A stretch of DNA of 64,000 nt from Bryobacterales bacterium. GTDB lineage: Bacteria > Acidobacteriota > Terriglobia > Bryobacterales > Bryobacteraceae. Where the stretch lies: positions 124,001-188,000 of the forward strand of contig JADZBH010000004.1 of assembly GCA_020852175.1 (NCBI GenBank), given 5' to 3'. Of the stretch, positions 50,707-59,940 are shown piece after piece (within the stretch, counting starts at the first letter, position 1; every line of letters begins with the position of its first letter). The position numbers and the translations under genes are program-made. A model generated the notes under the pieces. That model was not told the DNA's origin and did no database searches. It worked only from the letters and a program-made list of their open reading frames with translations.

Positions 50707-52398
50707 ATGAAAAGAGCCGTTCGGAGTGCGCGTATTGGTCTTCTGGCGCTCGTCATGACGCTACTCTGCGGCTGCGGCGCGGATGCCGGCCTGAAATTCT
50801 GGTTCGTGGACTCCCTGGTGAAGGTGTTTCCGGACGATCCGGCCGGCAAGGGCCAACTCGACAAGGCGGTCTTCCAGGCGGCGCGCAATTCACATGTCAG
50901 CATCCAACTGGCACTGCGGTCCGCGCAACCCGCGGGCGATTTGTATGTCGATGCCCCCGCCCTCGCCGGCCCCGGACAGCCCATCGATACGGCGCGCGTC
51001 CGGTGGGTGGAATACGTCGTGGTGACCTCCAACACGAAGAATACGCCCGATGATGAGCTCTTGCGAAAGGCCCCGGCGCTGTTCCCCGACGCGTTGTTTA
51101 CCGAGTTTCCGATTACGGTGAAGAAGAACCTGACGCAATCGGTGTGGGTCACCATCCATGTACCGCCGGATCAGGAACCCGGGGAATACAAGGGACAGTT
51201 GCTGCTGCGGCAAGGCACGGACACGATCGCGACCGCGCCCTACACGCTCGTGGTTCACAAAGCCACGGTGCGGACGCCCATTCCGCTGGCGATCAACAAC
51301 TACCTCAATTTGAGCGATTCCCACCTGGAGCAGTTTCATGGCTGCACGCGAGGCTCAGCCCCGTGGTGGACTCTGATCGCCAACTACGCACGCTTCTGGG
51401 CGGGCTATTACCAGACGGCTGTTCGCGCCAACGTTGTTTCCCTGGCAAGTCCCGAGATCGTGGGCGGTGGTATGCGGTACAACTTTCGCGATTTCGAGCG
51501 CTACGTCGAGACGTGGGAGACGGCGGGAGTGAAAGGCCAGATCGATGGGGGCAATCTGATGGAACGGCAACGGCGTCGCGATGCCACCATCATGACCAAG
51601 GCATGGGTGGTGGAAGACGGCAAGCCGGCTCTGCGCAACATCCCCTGGAACGATCCGCGCGCGCAGCAGTTCCTGAGCACATTCCTGCCTGCGCTCCACA
51701 AACGCCTCCAGGAGCTTGGATGGACGGCAAAATACCTCCAGGGGATCATGGACGAGCCGAACCAGTGGGAGGTCCCTGCGTTTCTCGACGCCGCCGGGAA
51801 GGTCCGGAAGCTCATGCCGGGGGTACGGACCATCGAGCCGGCTGGACTACGCCAGGACACCAGTTTCATGAAGAAGACGGTGGACATCTGGGTGCCGCAA
51901 CTCGGCACGTTCGATGAGAAGACAGACCTGCTGGAGAAACACATCAGCGAGGACAACGGCGAAGTGTGGTTTTACACGGCCTTGTCGCCTCGCGGAAAAT
52001 ATCCCAACCGTTTCGTGGACACGTCGCTCACCAAGGTGCGGCTGCTGCATTGGATCAATTACAAGTGGAACTTCACCGGCTTCCTGCACTGGGGCGGCAA
52101 CTACTGGGGGCCAGCGCCGCTCAAGGACACGCAACCCGTCATTAACGAAGGCCGGACCCACCTGCCGCCGGGCGATGCCTTCATCACCTACCCGGCGCGA
52201 ACGGGCCTTTACAGTTCGATCCGGCTGGAACAGATGCGCGAGGGTATCGAGGATTATGCTCTGCTGAAACAACTCGAAGTGCAGGACAGCGCTTTGGCGC
52301 GGAAACTTGCGAACGAAGCCGTGAAGACGTTCGTCGATTATGTGCGCGAGCCCAGGGAGTTCCGGGCAATCCAACAAAAGGTGCTCGACGCCCTGTAA
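50707..52398 (+). CDS. DUF4091 lipoprotein, GH123-like, copy 2
   Basis: A 563-residue lipoprotein (LVMTLLCGCGADAG, lipobox LCGC). It has the same architecture as its upstream neighbour: N-terminal WFVDSLVKVFPDD, barrel with the acidic DEP in GIMDEPNQWEV, PAGLRQDTSFM, WVPQLGTFDE, and the identical-style ending SSIRLEQMREGIEDYALL. The two are clearly tandem paralogues but diverged over much of their length, so they may act on different glycans. The ATG at 50707 is used (GTG at 50704 is adjacent), with GGAGGG 6 nt upstream. Both are predicted to be anchored in the envelope. A TDT-type transporter gene follows after 139 bp. Confidence 0.75.
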   Translation: MKRAVRSARIGLLALVMTLLCGCGADAGLKFWFVDSLVKVFPDDPAGKGQLDKAVFQAARNSHVSIQLALRSAQPAGDLYVDAPALAGPGQPIDTARVRWVEYVVVTSNTKNTPDDELLRKAPALFPDALFTEFPITVKKNLTQSVWVTIHVPPDQEPGEYKGQLLLRQGTDTIATAPYTLVVHKATVRTPIPLAINNYLNLSDSHLEQFHGCTRGSAPWWTLIANYARFWAGYYQTAVRANVVSLASPEIVGGGMRYNFRDFERYVETWETAGVKGQIDGGNLMERQRRRDATIMTKAWVVEDGKPALRNIPWNDPRAQQFLSTFLPALHKRLQELGWTAKYLQGIMDEPNQWEVPAFLDAAGKVRKLMPGVRTIEPAGLRQDTSFMKKTVDIWVPQLGTFDEKTDLLEKHISEDNGEVWFYTALSPRGKYPNRFVDTSLTKVRLLHWINYKWNFTGFLHWGGNYWGPAPLKDTQPVINEGRTHLPPGDAFITYPARTGLYSSIRLEQMREGIEDYALLKQLEVQDSALARKLANEAVKTFVDYVREPREFRAIQQKVLDAL

Positions 52399-52537
52399 GT
52401 TCTTCAAACCGGCCCCGCGCCACTTACGACCCAGCGATTAGCTCCGTACAGCCTCCGGCGATGCCGTATACTTTCTCATGAAGAAGTCGGCAAATGCTCT
52501 CCATGACGGCCCGGAACACACATGATTCGCTGCCGTC

Positions 52538-53665
52538 GTGAACTTGGCCGCCAGGAGCAACCATCTGACAAGGTCTTCCACGCGTATCCCGGCTCGAACC
52601 GGGAAAAGTGCCGGACCCTCCGGTTTCCGCGCCCTCGCCGCCGGACTATCCCCCGCCTACTTCGCCATGGTGATGGCGACGGGCATCGTCTCGCTCAGTG
52701 CGCAGATGCTGGAAATGCCCCGGCTCGCCTCCGCTCTGTTCGTGCTGAACTGCGTGGCGTATGTCTCCATCTGGACGCTATACGTTCTTCGCATACGGTG
52801 GTTCGGCCGCGCGGTACTTCACGACCTTACGGATCATCAACGCGGCCCCGGGTTCTTCACATCGGTGGCCGCTTCGGGCATCCTCGGCGCCGAGTTCGTT
52901 CTCATCGCAGGCGACTACCACGTTGCCTCCGCGCTGTGGGTTCTGGCCATCGTCCTGTGGGTGTCACTGATCTATACGATTCTGACGGCGTTCACCATCA
53001 AGGAAGATAAGCCGGATTTGCAAGCGGGGATCTCCGGCGCCTGGCTGCTCGCCGTCGTGGCCACACAATCGGTGGCCAGCCTAAGCGCCCTGGTCGCGCC
53101 CCATTGGAACCAGCCTTACCGGCTCATGATCAACTTCTTCGCCCTCTCCATGTGGCTGTGGGGCGGCATGCTGTACATCTGGATGATCTCGCTGATCTTC
53201 TACCGCTACACATTCTTTCGTTTTTCTCCCGGCGACCTCTCTCCGCCGTACTGGATCAACATGGGAGCGATGGCCATCTCCACGCTGGCCGGGGCGCGGC
53301 TGATCATGAACACGGCCGACGCGCCCTTCCTCCTTTCCGTGCTCCCCTTCCTGAAAGGCTTCACTGTGTTCTATTGGGCGACGGGCACATGGTGGATTCC
53401 CATGCTTCTGATCCTGGCGGCCTGGAGACATGTGTACAAGCGATTTCCGCTCGCCTATGATCCGCTCTATTGGGGCGCCGTGTTTCCCCTCGGCATGTAC
53501 GCCGCCTGCACCTTCCAGATGGCCCAGGCAATGCACCTGGATTTCCTGTTCGTCGTGCCGCGCATCTTTATCTATGTAGCCCTTGCCGCATGGTTGGCCA
53601 CCTTCTGGGGACTTTGCCGCACGCTGGCGGGCGGGCTGCGGAAGACGTCGCGCAAAGCCGAATAG
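52538..53665 (+). CDS. TDT/SLAC1-type transporter (TehA-like)
   Basis: A 375-residue inner-membrane protein with ten hydrophobic segments. SPAYFAMVMATGIVSLSAQM is the first helix of the tellurite-resistance/dicarboxylate transporter family, and MINFFALSMWLWGGMLYIWMISLIFYRYTFF (visible as FFALSMWLWGG) and LPFLKGFTVFYWATGTWWIP are typical of later helices. Members include TehA anion channels and dicarboxylate carriers; specificity is not predictable. The GTG start at 52538 lacks a Shine-Dalgarno, so the start is uncertain; an ATG at 52667 falls inside helix 1 and is unlikely. A TATACT hexamer at 52467 lies upstream. Confidence 0.8.
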   Translation: MNLAARSNHLTRSSTRIPARTGKSAGPSGFRALAAGLSPAYFAMVMATGIVSLSAQMLEMPRLASALFVLNCVAYVSIWTLYVLRIRWFGRAVLHDLTDHQRGPGFFTSVAASGILGAEFVLIAGDYHVASALWVLAIVLWVSLIYTILTAFTIKEDKPDLQAGISGAWLLAVVATQSVASLSALVAPHWNQPYRLMINFFALSMWLWGGMLYIWMISLIFYRYTFFRFSPGDLSPPYWINMGAMAISTLAGARLIMNTADAPFLLSVLPFLKGFTVFYWATGTWWIPMLLILAAWRHVYKRFPLAYDPLYWGAVFPLGMYAACTFQMAQAMHLDFLFVVPRIFIYVALAAWLATFWGLCRTLAGGLRKTSRKAE

Positions 53666-53746
53666 CCAAGCACCAGCCCCGGCAATAACGGACCTGACAT
53701 AGGGACAATTGAGAGACATCTGGGGCTCCTCTTTCAGCTCCGATGC

Positions 53747-53755
53747 TGGTATACT
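53747..53755 (+). promoter_or_regulatory. extended -10 promoter of the TonB-dependent receptor gene
   Basis: TGG followed by TATACT (53750-53755), i.e. an extended -10 (TGn-TATACT), 68 nt before the ATG. No good -35 is seen at 17 bp, which is compatible with an extended -10. Confidence 0.5.
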
Positions 53756-53823
53756 TCCCCGAACGAAAAGCTCCGTGGGAGTATCTTAATTTCGTTTTAC
53801 ACGGGAGCTGTGGGGAGGTTTCC

Positions 53824-56800
53824 ATGTTGTCAAACGTCCGCCGATCGCTGCATTCCGCACTTTTAGCGATTAGCTTCTTGTCCGCGCCGCTGGCGGCGCA
53901 AACGCTCGGCACGGTCACCGGCGAGGTGAAAGACTCCTCCGGCGCCGTGGTTGCAGGAGCGGCCATCACGGTCCGCAACACCGCCACCAACGGCATAAGA
54001 AATGCCACCACGAACCAGGATGGCGTCTATACCATCCCCGCCCTCGTGCCGGGAATGTATGAGGTGAAGGCCGAGCGGGAAGGTTTCAAGTCAGCTTCCC
54101 GGTCCAGCATCGAGTTGCAGGTTCAACAGACGGCCCGCGTCGACTTCGCTCTAGAAGTCGGCCAAGTGAGCGAAATGGTGGAGGTGTCCAGCGCTCTGCC
54201 TCTGCTCACCACCGAGGATGCGACGGTGGGCACGGTGATCGAGCAGCGCCGCATCACCGAGCTGCCGCTGAACGGACGGAACTTTTTCAGCCTGGTGGCT
54301 TTGAGCCCGAACGTCACTTACGGCTTCAATCAGGCGGCGCAAGCGGTGGGACGCCAGGGCGGATCACGGTCGGATCTCACCATCTCCCTGTCCGGCGCGC
54401 GTTCGGCCTGGAGCAATTACACGCTGGACGGCATCACGAACACCGACATCAACTTCAACCTCTACATCGTGCTCCCCTCGGTGGAAGCACTGCAGGAGTT
54501 CAAGGTGCAAACGGGAATCTATCCGGCCGAATTCGGACGCGGCACCGGCCAGATCAACGTTTCCACCAAGGGAGGTTCCAACCAGTATCACGGCGCCTTG
54601 TTCGAGTTCCTGCGCAACGACAAGCTCGATGCGCGCCCCTATTTCTTCAAGGACCCGGAAAGCCCCAACCAGGTGGCGCCTCTCAAAGCGCCCTACCGCC
54701 AGAACCAGTACGGCGGCACCTTGTCCGGCCCGATTCAAATCCCCAAACTCCTCGATGGGAAGAATCGCATCTTCTTCATGGCGAACTATGAGGGATTCAA
54801 GTCACGACGTACCGTTCCCAGCTTTTTCACGACCATGACTCCCGCCATGCGGAGTGGTGACTTCTCGGTGGTGACCTCGTCGTTGCAAGATCCGAATACG
54901 CGCGTGCGCACGCCCAACCCGAATGGTTCTGGCTTCACCATCGCCTCCACGCCTTTCGCCGGCAACCAGATTCCCGCATCGCGAATCAGCCCCGGAGCGA
55001 AATATCTGCTGGACTCCTTTGCTCCGCTGCCCAATGTCTCGCAAACCGGACTGCCCAACCGGAACTATGAGTGGACCGCCAAGACCCCCGTGGATAAGGA
55101 CCAGTTCACCGGGCGCATAGACTTCAATGAGAGTTCCAATTCGCAATGGTTCGGCCGCTACTCCTGGACCGACGAGCTCACCACGTCGCCCGGCGTCAAG
55201 CTGAACGGCACGCAACTCTACACGCGCGCCAGCCAGTGGGTGCTCTCCAATACGCGCGTCTTCAGTTCTTCCAAGGTGAACGAGTTCCGCTTCGGCTACA
55301 ACTCGATGTTCAATAACATCAGCCAGGAGTTGGCCGGCGTGGAAAACGCCAACGAGAAACTGAACACGCCGATTAAGGTGACCGATCCGAACTCATGGGG
55401 CATTCCCGACGTCAACATGAGCGGAAGCACGCTGAACCGCTTCGGCAACGACGCCAACGGTCCGTTCAGCATCGACAACAAGATCTACCAGGCGGTGGAC
55501 AATTTTTCGTGGATCACCGGCAAGCACTCGATCCGGTTCGGCGGCGAGTATCGCTACGATCAGTTTTTGCAGGTGGGCAACGAATTTGCCCGGGGCCGGT
55601 TCACCCACTCGGGCAGTTTCACCGCCAACGGAAATACGCTGGCCGGCGGTTACAATGGCGCCGACCTGCTGCTGGGAGCCCCGAGCACGGTCGAGGCCGC
55701 CGTCGCACTGGCTCGCGGCGATTTCCGTAACAACGAAGTCGCCTTCTACGTGGACGACGTGTACAAGGTGACGCCGCAATTGACCCTTAACCTCGGCTTG
55801 CGTTATGAACTCGCCCAGCCGCTGCTGGACAAGTTCGGCTTGCAGCCCAACTTCCAACTCCGGCAGCCACTGCCCTCCATCGCCAACGTGCCGGACGCCA
55901 ATCTGCATCCCGTCTTCGTCCGTACGGGAAGAGGCGATTTCTACGACGACCTCGCCTTCCGCTTCAACGGCCCGGTGCAATTGGCGCGCGACGGGCGGAT
56001 GGGCGACCGTCTCATCACCACCGACCGCAACAACTTCGCCCCTCGCTTCGGAATCGCCTACAGTCCATCGGCGAAATGGTCGTTCCGCGCGGGCGCGGGC
56101 ATGTTTTACGCGCAGGAGAGCAAAAACTCGATCTTCGACATGAGCCGCGCCGCCGGCGGCCGCGCCAACCCGATCATTGACCAGCAAGCCGCGCCCACGC
56201 TCACCTACAGCAACTACATCAATACCGCGCAGTTGCCCGTACGGTTCACGCCAGGGCTCACCTGGGGCGCCGACTACAACCTGCGGACCACTTACTCCAT
56301 CCAATACCTGTTCAACGTGCAGCGGACCTTGGGACAGCACTCGGTTCTGGAGTTCGGCTACACCGGCAACTCCAGCCGCAAGGTGAACTACCTGGTGAAC
56401 GCCAACGCGCCCCTGCCGGGCATCACGACCTTCGATTCCCGCGAGCCGTATCCCGAATGGCATGGCATTCAGTTTCTCAATGGGGACGGCATTGGCAGCT
56501 ACAACGCCTTCTCCTCGAAGCTCACGCAGCGCTTCTCCAACCGGCTGACGGCCATGTTCAGCTATACCTGGTCGAAGGCTCTCGACGAGAACTCGGCCAT
56601 TCGCGGTACCGGCTCCGATTTCACGCTCATGAACCAGCGCTGCCGCTCCTGCGACTACGGTTACGCCGGCTTCGACATTCCCCACCGCTTCGTGATGTCC
56701 GTGCTCTATAACCTGCCCTTCGGCAAGGGCCAGCCGCTGGCCAACGGCAACGCGATTCTCGACAAGATCATTGGCGGCTGGCAGCTTTCCACGATCACCA

Positions 56801-57237
56801 CGATCCAGAGCGGGACCGCGATCAACCCGGAATCCTGGGATTCCGCCGGCATGGGAGCGGGCTTCCCCCACTCCAACCGGTTGAACTGCGTCGCCGGTGT
56901 CAATCCAGTGGCGAGCGATCCGACGTCTGACCGGTACTTTGTCCGCGAGGCCTTCACCAACGTCGTCGCGAACCAGTTCGGCGGCTGCGCCCGCAATTCG
57001 CTACGAGCGCCCTCCACCTGGAACGTGGACTTCTCGACCATGAAGGATTTCCGCATCCACGAGCAACACACGATCCAATTCCGCATGGAGATGTTCAACG
57101 CTCCGAACCATCCGGCCTGGGGACGGCCCTCGGGCGCTTGGGGCTCACAGGGCGTGAACCCGACGGCGGCCTTCGGCCGGATTCGCTCCACCAGCCAGTT
57201 GCGGCAGATCCAGTTCGCACTCAAATACTCGTTCTGA
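53824..57237 (+). CDS. TonB-dependent outer-membrane receptor with carboxypeptidase-regulatory N-terminus
   Basis: A 1137-residue receptor. It has a signal peptide (ALLAISFLSAPLAAQ), then a carboxypeptidase-regulatory-like domain (TVTGEVKDSSGAVVAGAAIT; GVYTIPALVPGMYEVKAEREG), a plug domain (VIEQRRITELPLNGRNFFSLVALSPNV; SGARSAWSNYTLDGI), and a long beta-barrel ending in QFALKYSF with the terminal Phe expected of outer-membrane barrels. This Oar-like type is expanded in Acidobacteria and takes up oligosaccharides or peptides; substrate unknown. It starts at ATG 53824 with GGGGAGG 5 nt upstream; the in-frame extension to 53743 precedes the Shine-Dalgarno. A terminator lies after the stop. Confidence 0.93.
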   Translation: MLSNVRRSLHSALLAISFLSAPLAAQTLGTVTGEVKDSSGAVVAGAAITVRNTATNGIRNATTNQDGVYTIPALVPGMYEVKAEREGFKSASRSSIELQVQQTARVDFALEVGQVSEMVEVSSALPLLTTEDATVGTVIEQRRITELPLNGRNFFSLVALSPNVTYGFNQAAQAVGRQGGSRSDLTISLSGARSAWSNYTLDGITNTDINFNLYIVLPSVEALQEFKVQTGIYPAEFGRGTGQINVSTKGGSNQYHGALFEFLRNDKLDARPYFFKDPESPNQVAPLKAPYRQNQYGGTLSGPIQIPKLLDGKNRIFFMANYEGFKSRRTVPSFFTTMTPAMRSGDFSVVTSSLQDPNTRVRTPNPNGSGFTIASTPFAGNQIPASRISPGAKYLLDSFAPLPNVSQTGLPNRNYEWTAKTPVDKDQFTGRIDFNESSNSQWFGRYSWTDELTTSPGVKLNGTQLYTRASQWVLSNTRVFSSSKVNEFRFGYNSMFNNISQELAGVENANEKLNTPIKVTDPNSWGIPDVNMSGSTLNRFGNDANGPFSIDNKIYQAVDNFSWITGKHSIRFGGEYRYDQFLQVGNEFARGRFTHSGSFTANGNTLAGGYNGADLLLGAPSTVEAAVALARGDFRNNEVAFYVDDVYKVTPQLTLNLGLRYELAQPLLDKFGLQPNFQLRQPLPSIANVPDANLHPVFVRTGRGDFYDDLAFRFNGPVQLARDGRMGDRLITTDRNNFAPRFGIAYSPSAKWSFRAGAGMFYAQESKNSIFDMSRAAGGRANPIIDQQAAPTLTYSNYINTAQLPVRFTPGLTWGADYNLRTTYSIQYLFNVQRTLGQHSVLEFGYTGNSSRKVNYLVNANAPLPGITTFDSREPYPEWHGIQFLNGDGIGSYNAFSSKLTQRFSNRLTAMFSYTWSKALDENSAIRGTGSDFTLMNQRCRSCDYGYAGFDIPHRFVMSVLYNLPFGKGQPLANGNAILDKIIGGWQLSTITTIQSGTAINPESWDSAGMGAGFPHSNRLNCVAGVNPVASDPTSDRYFVREAFTNVVANQFGGCARNSLRAPSTWNVDFSTMKDFRIHEQHTIQFRMEMFNAPNHPAWGRPSGAWGSQGVNPTAAFGRIRSTSQLRQIQFALKYSF

Positions 57238-57282
57238 TAGGGAGCGGCCTGTCAAGCCCACGGGTCTGACGGTTTGAGTTCC

Positions 57283-57327
57283 GGGCCGGTGTTCTTCTGC
57301 AAAGAGGGAAACCGGCCCTTCGGTTTT
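57283..57327 (+). terminator. terminator of the TonB-dependent receptor gene
   Basis: Stem GGGCCGGT/ACCGGCCC (57283-57290 with 57311-57318), then TTCGGTTTT. It lies 46 bp after the stop codon. Confidence 0.7.
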
Positions 57328-57344
57328 AGACAGCAGCGCCTGTG

Positions 57345-57642
57345 ACAGCGTCGCGGCGACCGGTCTTGCTGTGGTCACCCGCTTTGGCGGGCGCCAGCGT
57401 GGAAGCGATGACTGCGTTGGCCACGCCGACCTACGCCATTTGCCAGCACGGAACATGCCGGTTGGCCCGGCTTCGTAACAGACTTTCAGATGTTGCACCG
57501 GGCCCGGTTTGCCGATCAGCTTGCGGATCGATTCCAGCCGGTTCGGAATGATTCCCAGCGAGCGGACCGCGCCTCCCGGTTCGACCACCGCCTCTTTGCA
57601 GCGTAACCCGCGCCACCGCGAATCGGTGGTTGGCCGCTTCAT
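57345..57642 (-). pseudogene. IS110-family transposase fragment, frameshifted remnant
   Basis: Within the otherwise gene-free 57328-57671 the minus strand encodes VRSLGIIPNRLESIRKLIGK and then PGPVQHLKVCYEAGPTG, which is the start of the IS110/IS116 DEDD transposase (the usual form is LRVCYEAGPTGYGL). From there the match jumps one base to another frame, which reads VANAVIASTLAPAKAGD and KTGRRDAV, the equivalent of VVAPTLVPVKAGDRVKTDRRDA in intact members, after an in-frame stop. Only about the first third of a transposase is left and it is shifted, so it is dead. No terminal repeats or partner copy are visible. It lies between the TonB-dependent receptor and actF. Confidence 0.75.
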
Positions 57643-57671
57643 CTTGACTGAACGGCGCCGGAACGGCTGGC

Positions 57672-58802
57672 TCAGTTGTGGTAGTGCAGGCTCTCCTCCA
57701 AGCGGGGGTCGGCCATCGGGACCGGTGCGGCCTGGCGGTACGCGCGTTGGAATAGATAAATGAACAGCGCGGCGGAACCGATCAGCGCACCGGCATCCCA
57801 AATCGCGAAGCTGGGATTGGCGCCAGCCGAAGACGGCTTGATCATGAGGTAGAGATCCAGCCAGCGGCCAATCAGAACTACGCCAGCTACGCGCGCAATC
57901 AAATGAGGAGTCCGCTTGACGCGTTTGGGCAACAGCGCGAAGAACGGGAACACCCAGTTCAGGATCATGTTCAGCAGGAACAGAGGCCCCCAGAATCGCT
58001 GGATGCGGCTGATGTAGTAAACGGTCTCTTCGGTGATGTTCGCATACCACATCAGCATGTACTGGCTGAACCAGATGTACATCCAGAAGGTGGTGAATCC
58101 GAACAGCAGCTTGCCCAGGTCGTGAAAGTGTTCCTCATTCACGAAATCGCGCAGGGGACCGGTACGCCGCAGCCAAACCAGAAGCAGAATCAGCGCCGCC
58201 AGACCGGAAGAAAACATTCCGGCGAAGTTATAGATGGCGAAGATCGTGCTGTACCAGTGCGGCTCCAGGGACATGATCCAGTCGAAGCTGGCCAGGGAAA
58301 ACGTGATGGCGAAGACGACAAGGAATCCCACGCACACGCGGGTAATCCGGCCCGTAAGCCCGGCATCGCGCGTCATATCCTGCAACCGTGAATACCGCAC
58401 GATCACCCGCGCGAACACCCACCAGATCAGCAGGAAGAGCGCGGCCCTTCCGAGGAAAAACGGAAGGTCGAGCCACATCCGCTTGAATCCCGTGAAGTGA
58501 TCCTGCTCGTGAACCCAGGGATACACCACGGGCGCGAACGCAAGGACGGCGGCGATCAATGCCGAGCCGGCCGGAAGGACGGAGGACATCGCCTCGGGAA
58601 CGCGCTTGAAGGCCACCGACCAGCTTGCCCCACTGGCGTATTGAACGGAAACAAAGAAGATTCCGAACAGGCCCATGCCGAGAAGCCAGAAGCCCGCGGT
58701 AAGCAGGCTGCCCAAGGCGGACTGCGGAGAGACCGCCAATCCGAGCGCTACCGCCGCGCCGCCCGCCGCGGCCAGTCCGATACACCATCTACACTGCGTC
58801 AT
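57672..58802 (-). CDS. actF: alternative complex III subunit F (quinol:cytochrome c oxidoreductase membrane subunit)
   Basis: A 376-residue integral-membrane protein of about ten helices. AVSPQSALGSLLTAGFWLLGMGLFGIFFVSVQYASG and the helix pair MSLEPHWYSTIFAIYNFAGMFSSGLAAL are as in ActF, a relative of the NrfD-like quinol-binding ActC (family knowledge). ISRIQRFWGPLFLLNMILNWVFPFFALLP and the short C-terminal HYHN tail complete it. It is the last act gene here; its ATG overlaps the actE stop by 4 nt. Cytochrome oxidase genes, which often follow in ACIII clusters, are absent downstream. Confidence 0.88.
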   Translation of the reverse strand: MTQCRWCIGLAAAGGAAVALGLAVSPQSALGSLLTAGFWLLGMGLFGIFFVSVQYASGASWSVAFKRVPEAMSSVLPAGSALIAAVLAFAPVVYPWVHEQDHFTGFKRMWLDLPFFLGRAALFLLIWWVFARVIVRYSRLQDMTRDAGLTGRITRVCVGFLVVFAITFSLASFDWIMSLEPHWYSTIFAIYNFAGMFSSGLAALILLLVWLRRTGPLRDFVNEEHFHDLGKLLFGFTTFWMYIWFSQYMLMWYANITEETVYYISRIQRFWGPLFLLNMILNWVFPFFALLPKRVKRTPHLIARVAGVVLIGRWLDLYLMIKPSSAGANPSFAIWDAGALIGSAALFIYLFQRAYRQAAPVPMADPRLEESLHYHN

Positions 58803-59413
58803 GGCTTAACCTCGCTTGGCGCCCCGGCCGCTGCCAGGGAATCCTGGGGCGGCTGCAACCGCCGTTGCAGCGTTCGCACGTACAGTACGGCCTTCCAGCG
58901 GTCTCCGGCTTCAATCTGCGCCGCGTAAGCCGGCATGTTTTTCTGCCCGAAGGTGATTAAGTGGAAAATCTGCCCGTCCTTCATGGCCAGGGCCTTTTCG
59001 CTGTTCAATGGCGGCGGAGCCGGGAAGCCGCGCATGGCTACGGCGCCATCGCCCCGCCCCGAAGCGCCATGGCATGGCGAACAATAGATGCGGAACACCT
59101 CGCCGCCGCGGGCGGATGCATCCAGATCCTCGGCGGAAACGGGATTCATCAACGTAGCCCCCGCGCGAAGCGCCTCGGCTTCCCCTGGTCCATAACCCAG
59201 GTCTTTGCGGCCTCTCGGCAACGCGCCTTCGGGAGGGAGTTGCAGCGTCCTGCCTCCTTGCAGATCCGGGTGGCTGGAATATGCCTTGTAGGCGGCCGTA
59301 CGCACCATCTCGGGGATGAACTCGAAGTTCGTCGCCGTTGACGATGGACGGACAAATACATTCGCCGCCACCGAGGCGAGGAAGGCGGCCATCAGAAACA
59401 GGTTGAGCCTCAT
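58799..59413 (-). CDS. actE: alternative complex III subunit E, monohaem cytochrome c
   Basis: A 204-residue membrane-anchored or exported cytochrome with an N-terminal signal anchor (LFLMAAFLASVAANVFV). One haem motif CSPCH occurs in RIYCSPCHGASGRGDGAVA; the axial Met is probably the MPAYAAQ segment near the C-terminus. ActE passes electrons from the complex toward cytochrome c. The start at 59413 overlaps the actD stop (ATGA) and its stop overlaps the actF start. The longer open frame upstream is the actD shadow. Confidence 0.9.
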   Translation of the reverse strand: MRLNLFLMAAFLASVAANVFVRPSSTATNFEFIPEMVRTAAYKAYSSHPDLQGGRTLQLPPEGALPRGRKDLGYGPGEAEALRAGATLMNPVSAEDLDASARGGEVFRIYCSPCHGASGRGDGAVAMRGFPAPPPLNSEKALAMKDGQIFHLITFGQKNMPAYAAQIEAGDRWKAVLYVRTLQRRLQPPQDSLAAAGAPSEVKP

Positions 59414-59940
59414 GCGGCTTCCTCCTCGGCGCGCTCGTAAACCTCGATGGCGCCATACGACTCCAGCAGGCGCTGCACCTGGGGCGGATCGAACGCGGCG
59501 TCGGCCTCCTCGATCACCAGGGCAAAACGGTCGTTCGTGGTGCCCTTGTTGGCGATCACGGCCTTCCTTCCCGGATACAGCCGGCTCACCAGGAAAAACG
59601 CGAACACCGTGCTCAAGCCCGCGAACAGAACCATCACCTCGAACGTGATGGGCACGAAGGCGGGCAGTGAGTCCCAAGGCTTGCCGCCCACGTTGATGGG
59701 CCAATCCACGGCGGTCGTCCAATACTCAAACCAGACCTTCAGCGCGGCGCCCGAAAGGCCCAGCGCGAAGCACACCCAGGGCAGCCGCGAAGGCGGCAAC
59801 CCCATTGCCTGATCCAATCCGTGCACGGCATAGGGCGCGTAGACGTCGAGAATTGGCAGTCCCTGGCTTCGCACGGCCCGGGTCACTCGCAGGAGATCCT
59901 GCTCGTCGTTGAAGATGCCGACCATGACGCGGCGTGTCAT
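59410..59940 (-). CDS. actD: alternative complex III subunit D (DUF3341)
   Basis: A 176-residue protein with two transmembrane helices in the middle ([22 protein letters not shown] and [21 protein letters not shown]). Both ends are cytoplasmic or periplasmic ferredoxin-like lobes: [22 protein letters not shown] at the start and [21 protein letters not shown] at the end, the standard DUF3341/ActD order. It overlaps both neighbours by ATGA (stop of actC / start 59940, and its own stop with actE). Confidence 0.92.
   Translation of the reverse strand: MTRRVMVGIFNDEQDLLRVTRAVRSQGLPILDVYAPYAVHGLDQAMGLPPSRLPWVCFALGLSGAALKVWFEYWTTAVDWPINVGGKPWDSLPAFVPITFEVMVLFAGLSTVFAFFLVSRLYPGRKAVIANKGTTNDRFALVIEEADAAFDPPQVQRLLESYGAIEVYERAEEEAA

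Noticed and set aside
52478..52525. 15-codon mini-ORF (MKKSANALHDGPEHT) just after a TATACT box, upstream of the TDT transporter
   Set aside because: Possible leader peptide, but there is no terminator or attenuator after it, no Shine-Dalgarno and no recognisable regulatory codons; too weak to annotate.
57145..58050. 301-codon minus-strand frame spanning the TonB-receptor end and actF start
   Set aside because: It overlaps two certain genes; only the central part (57345-57642) is meaningful, as the transposase remnant.
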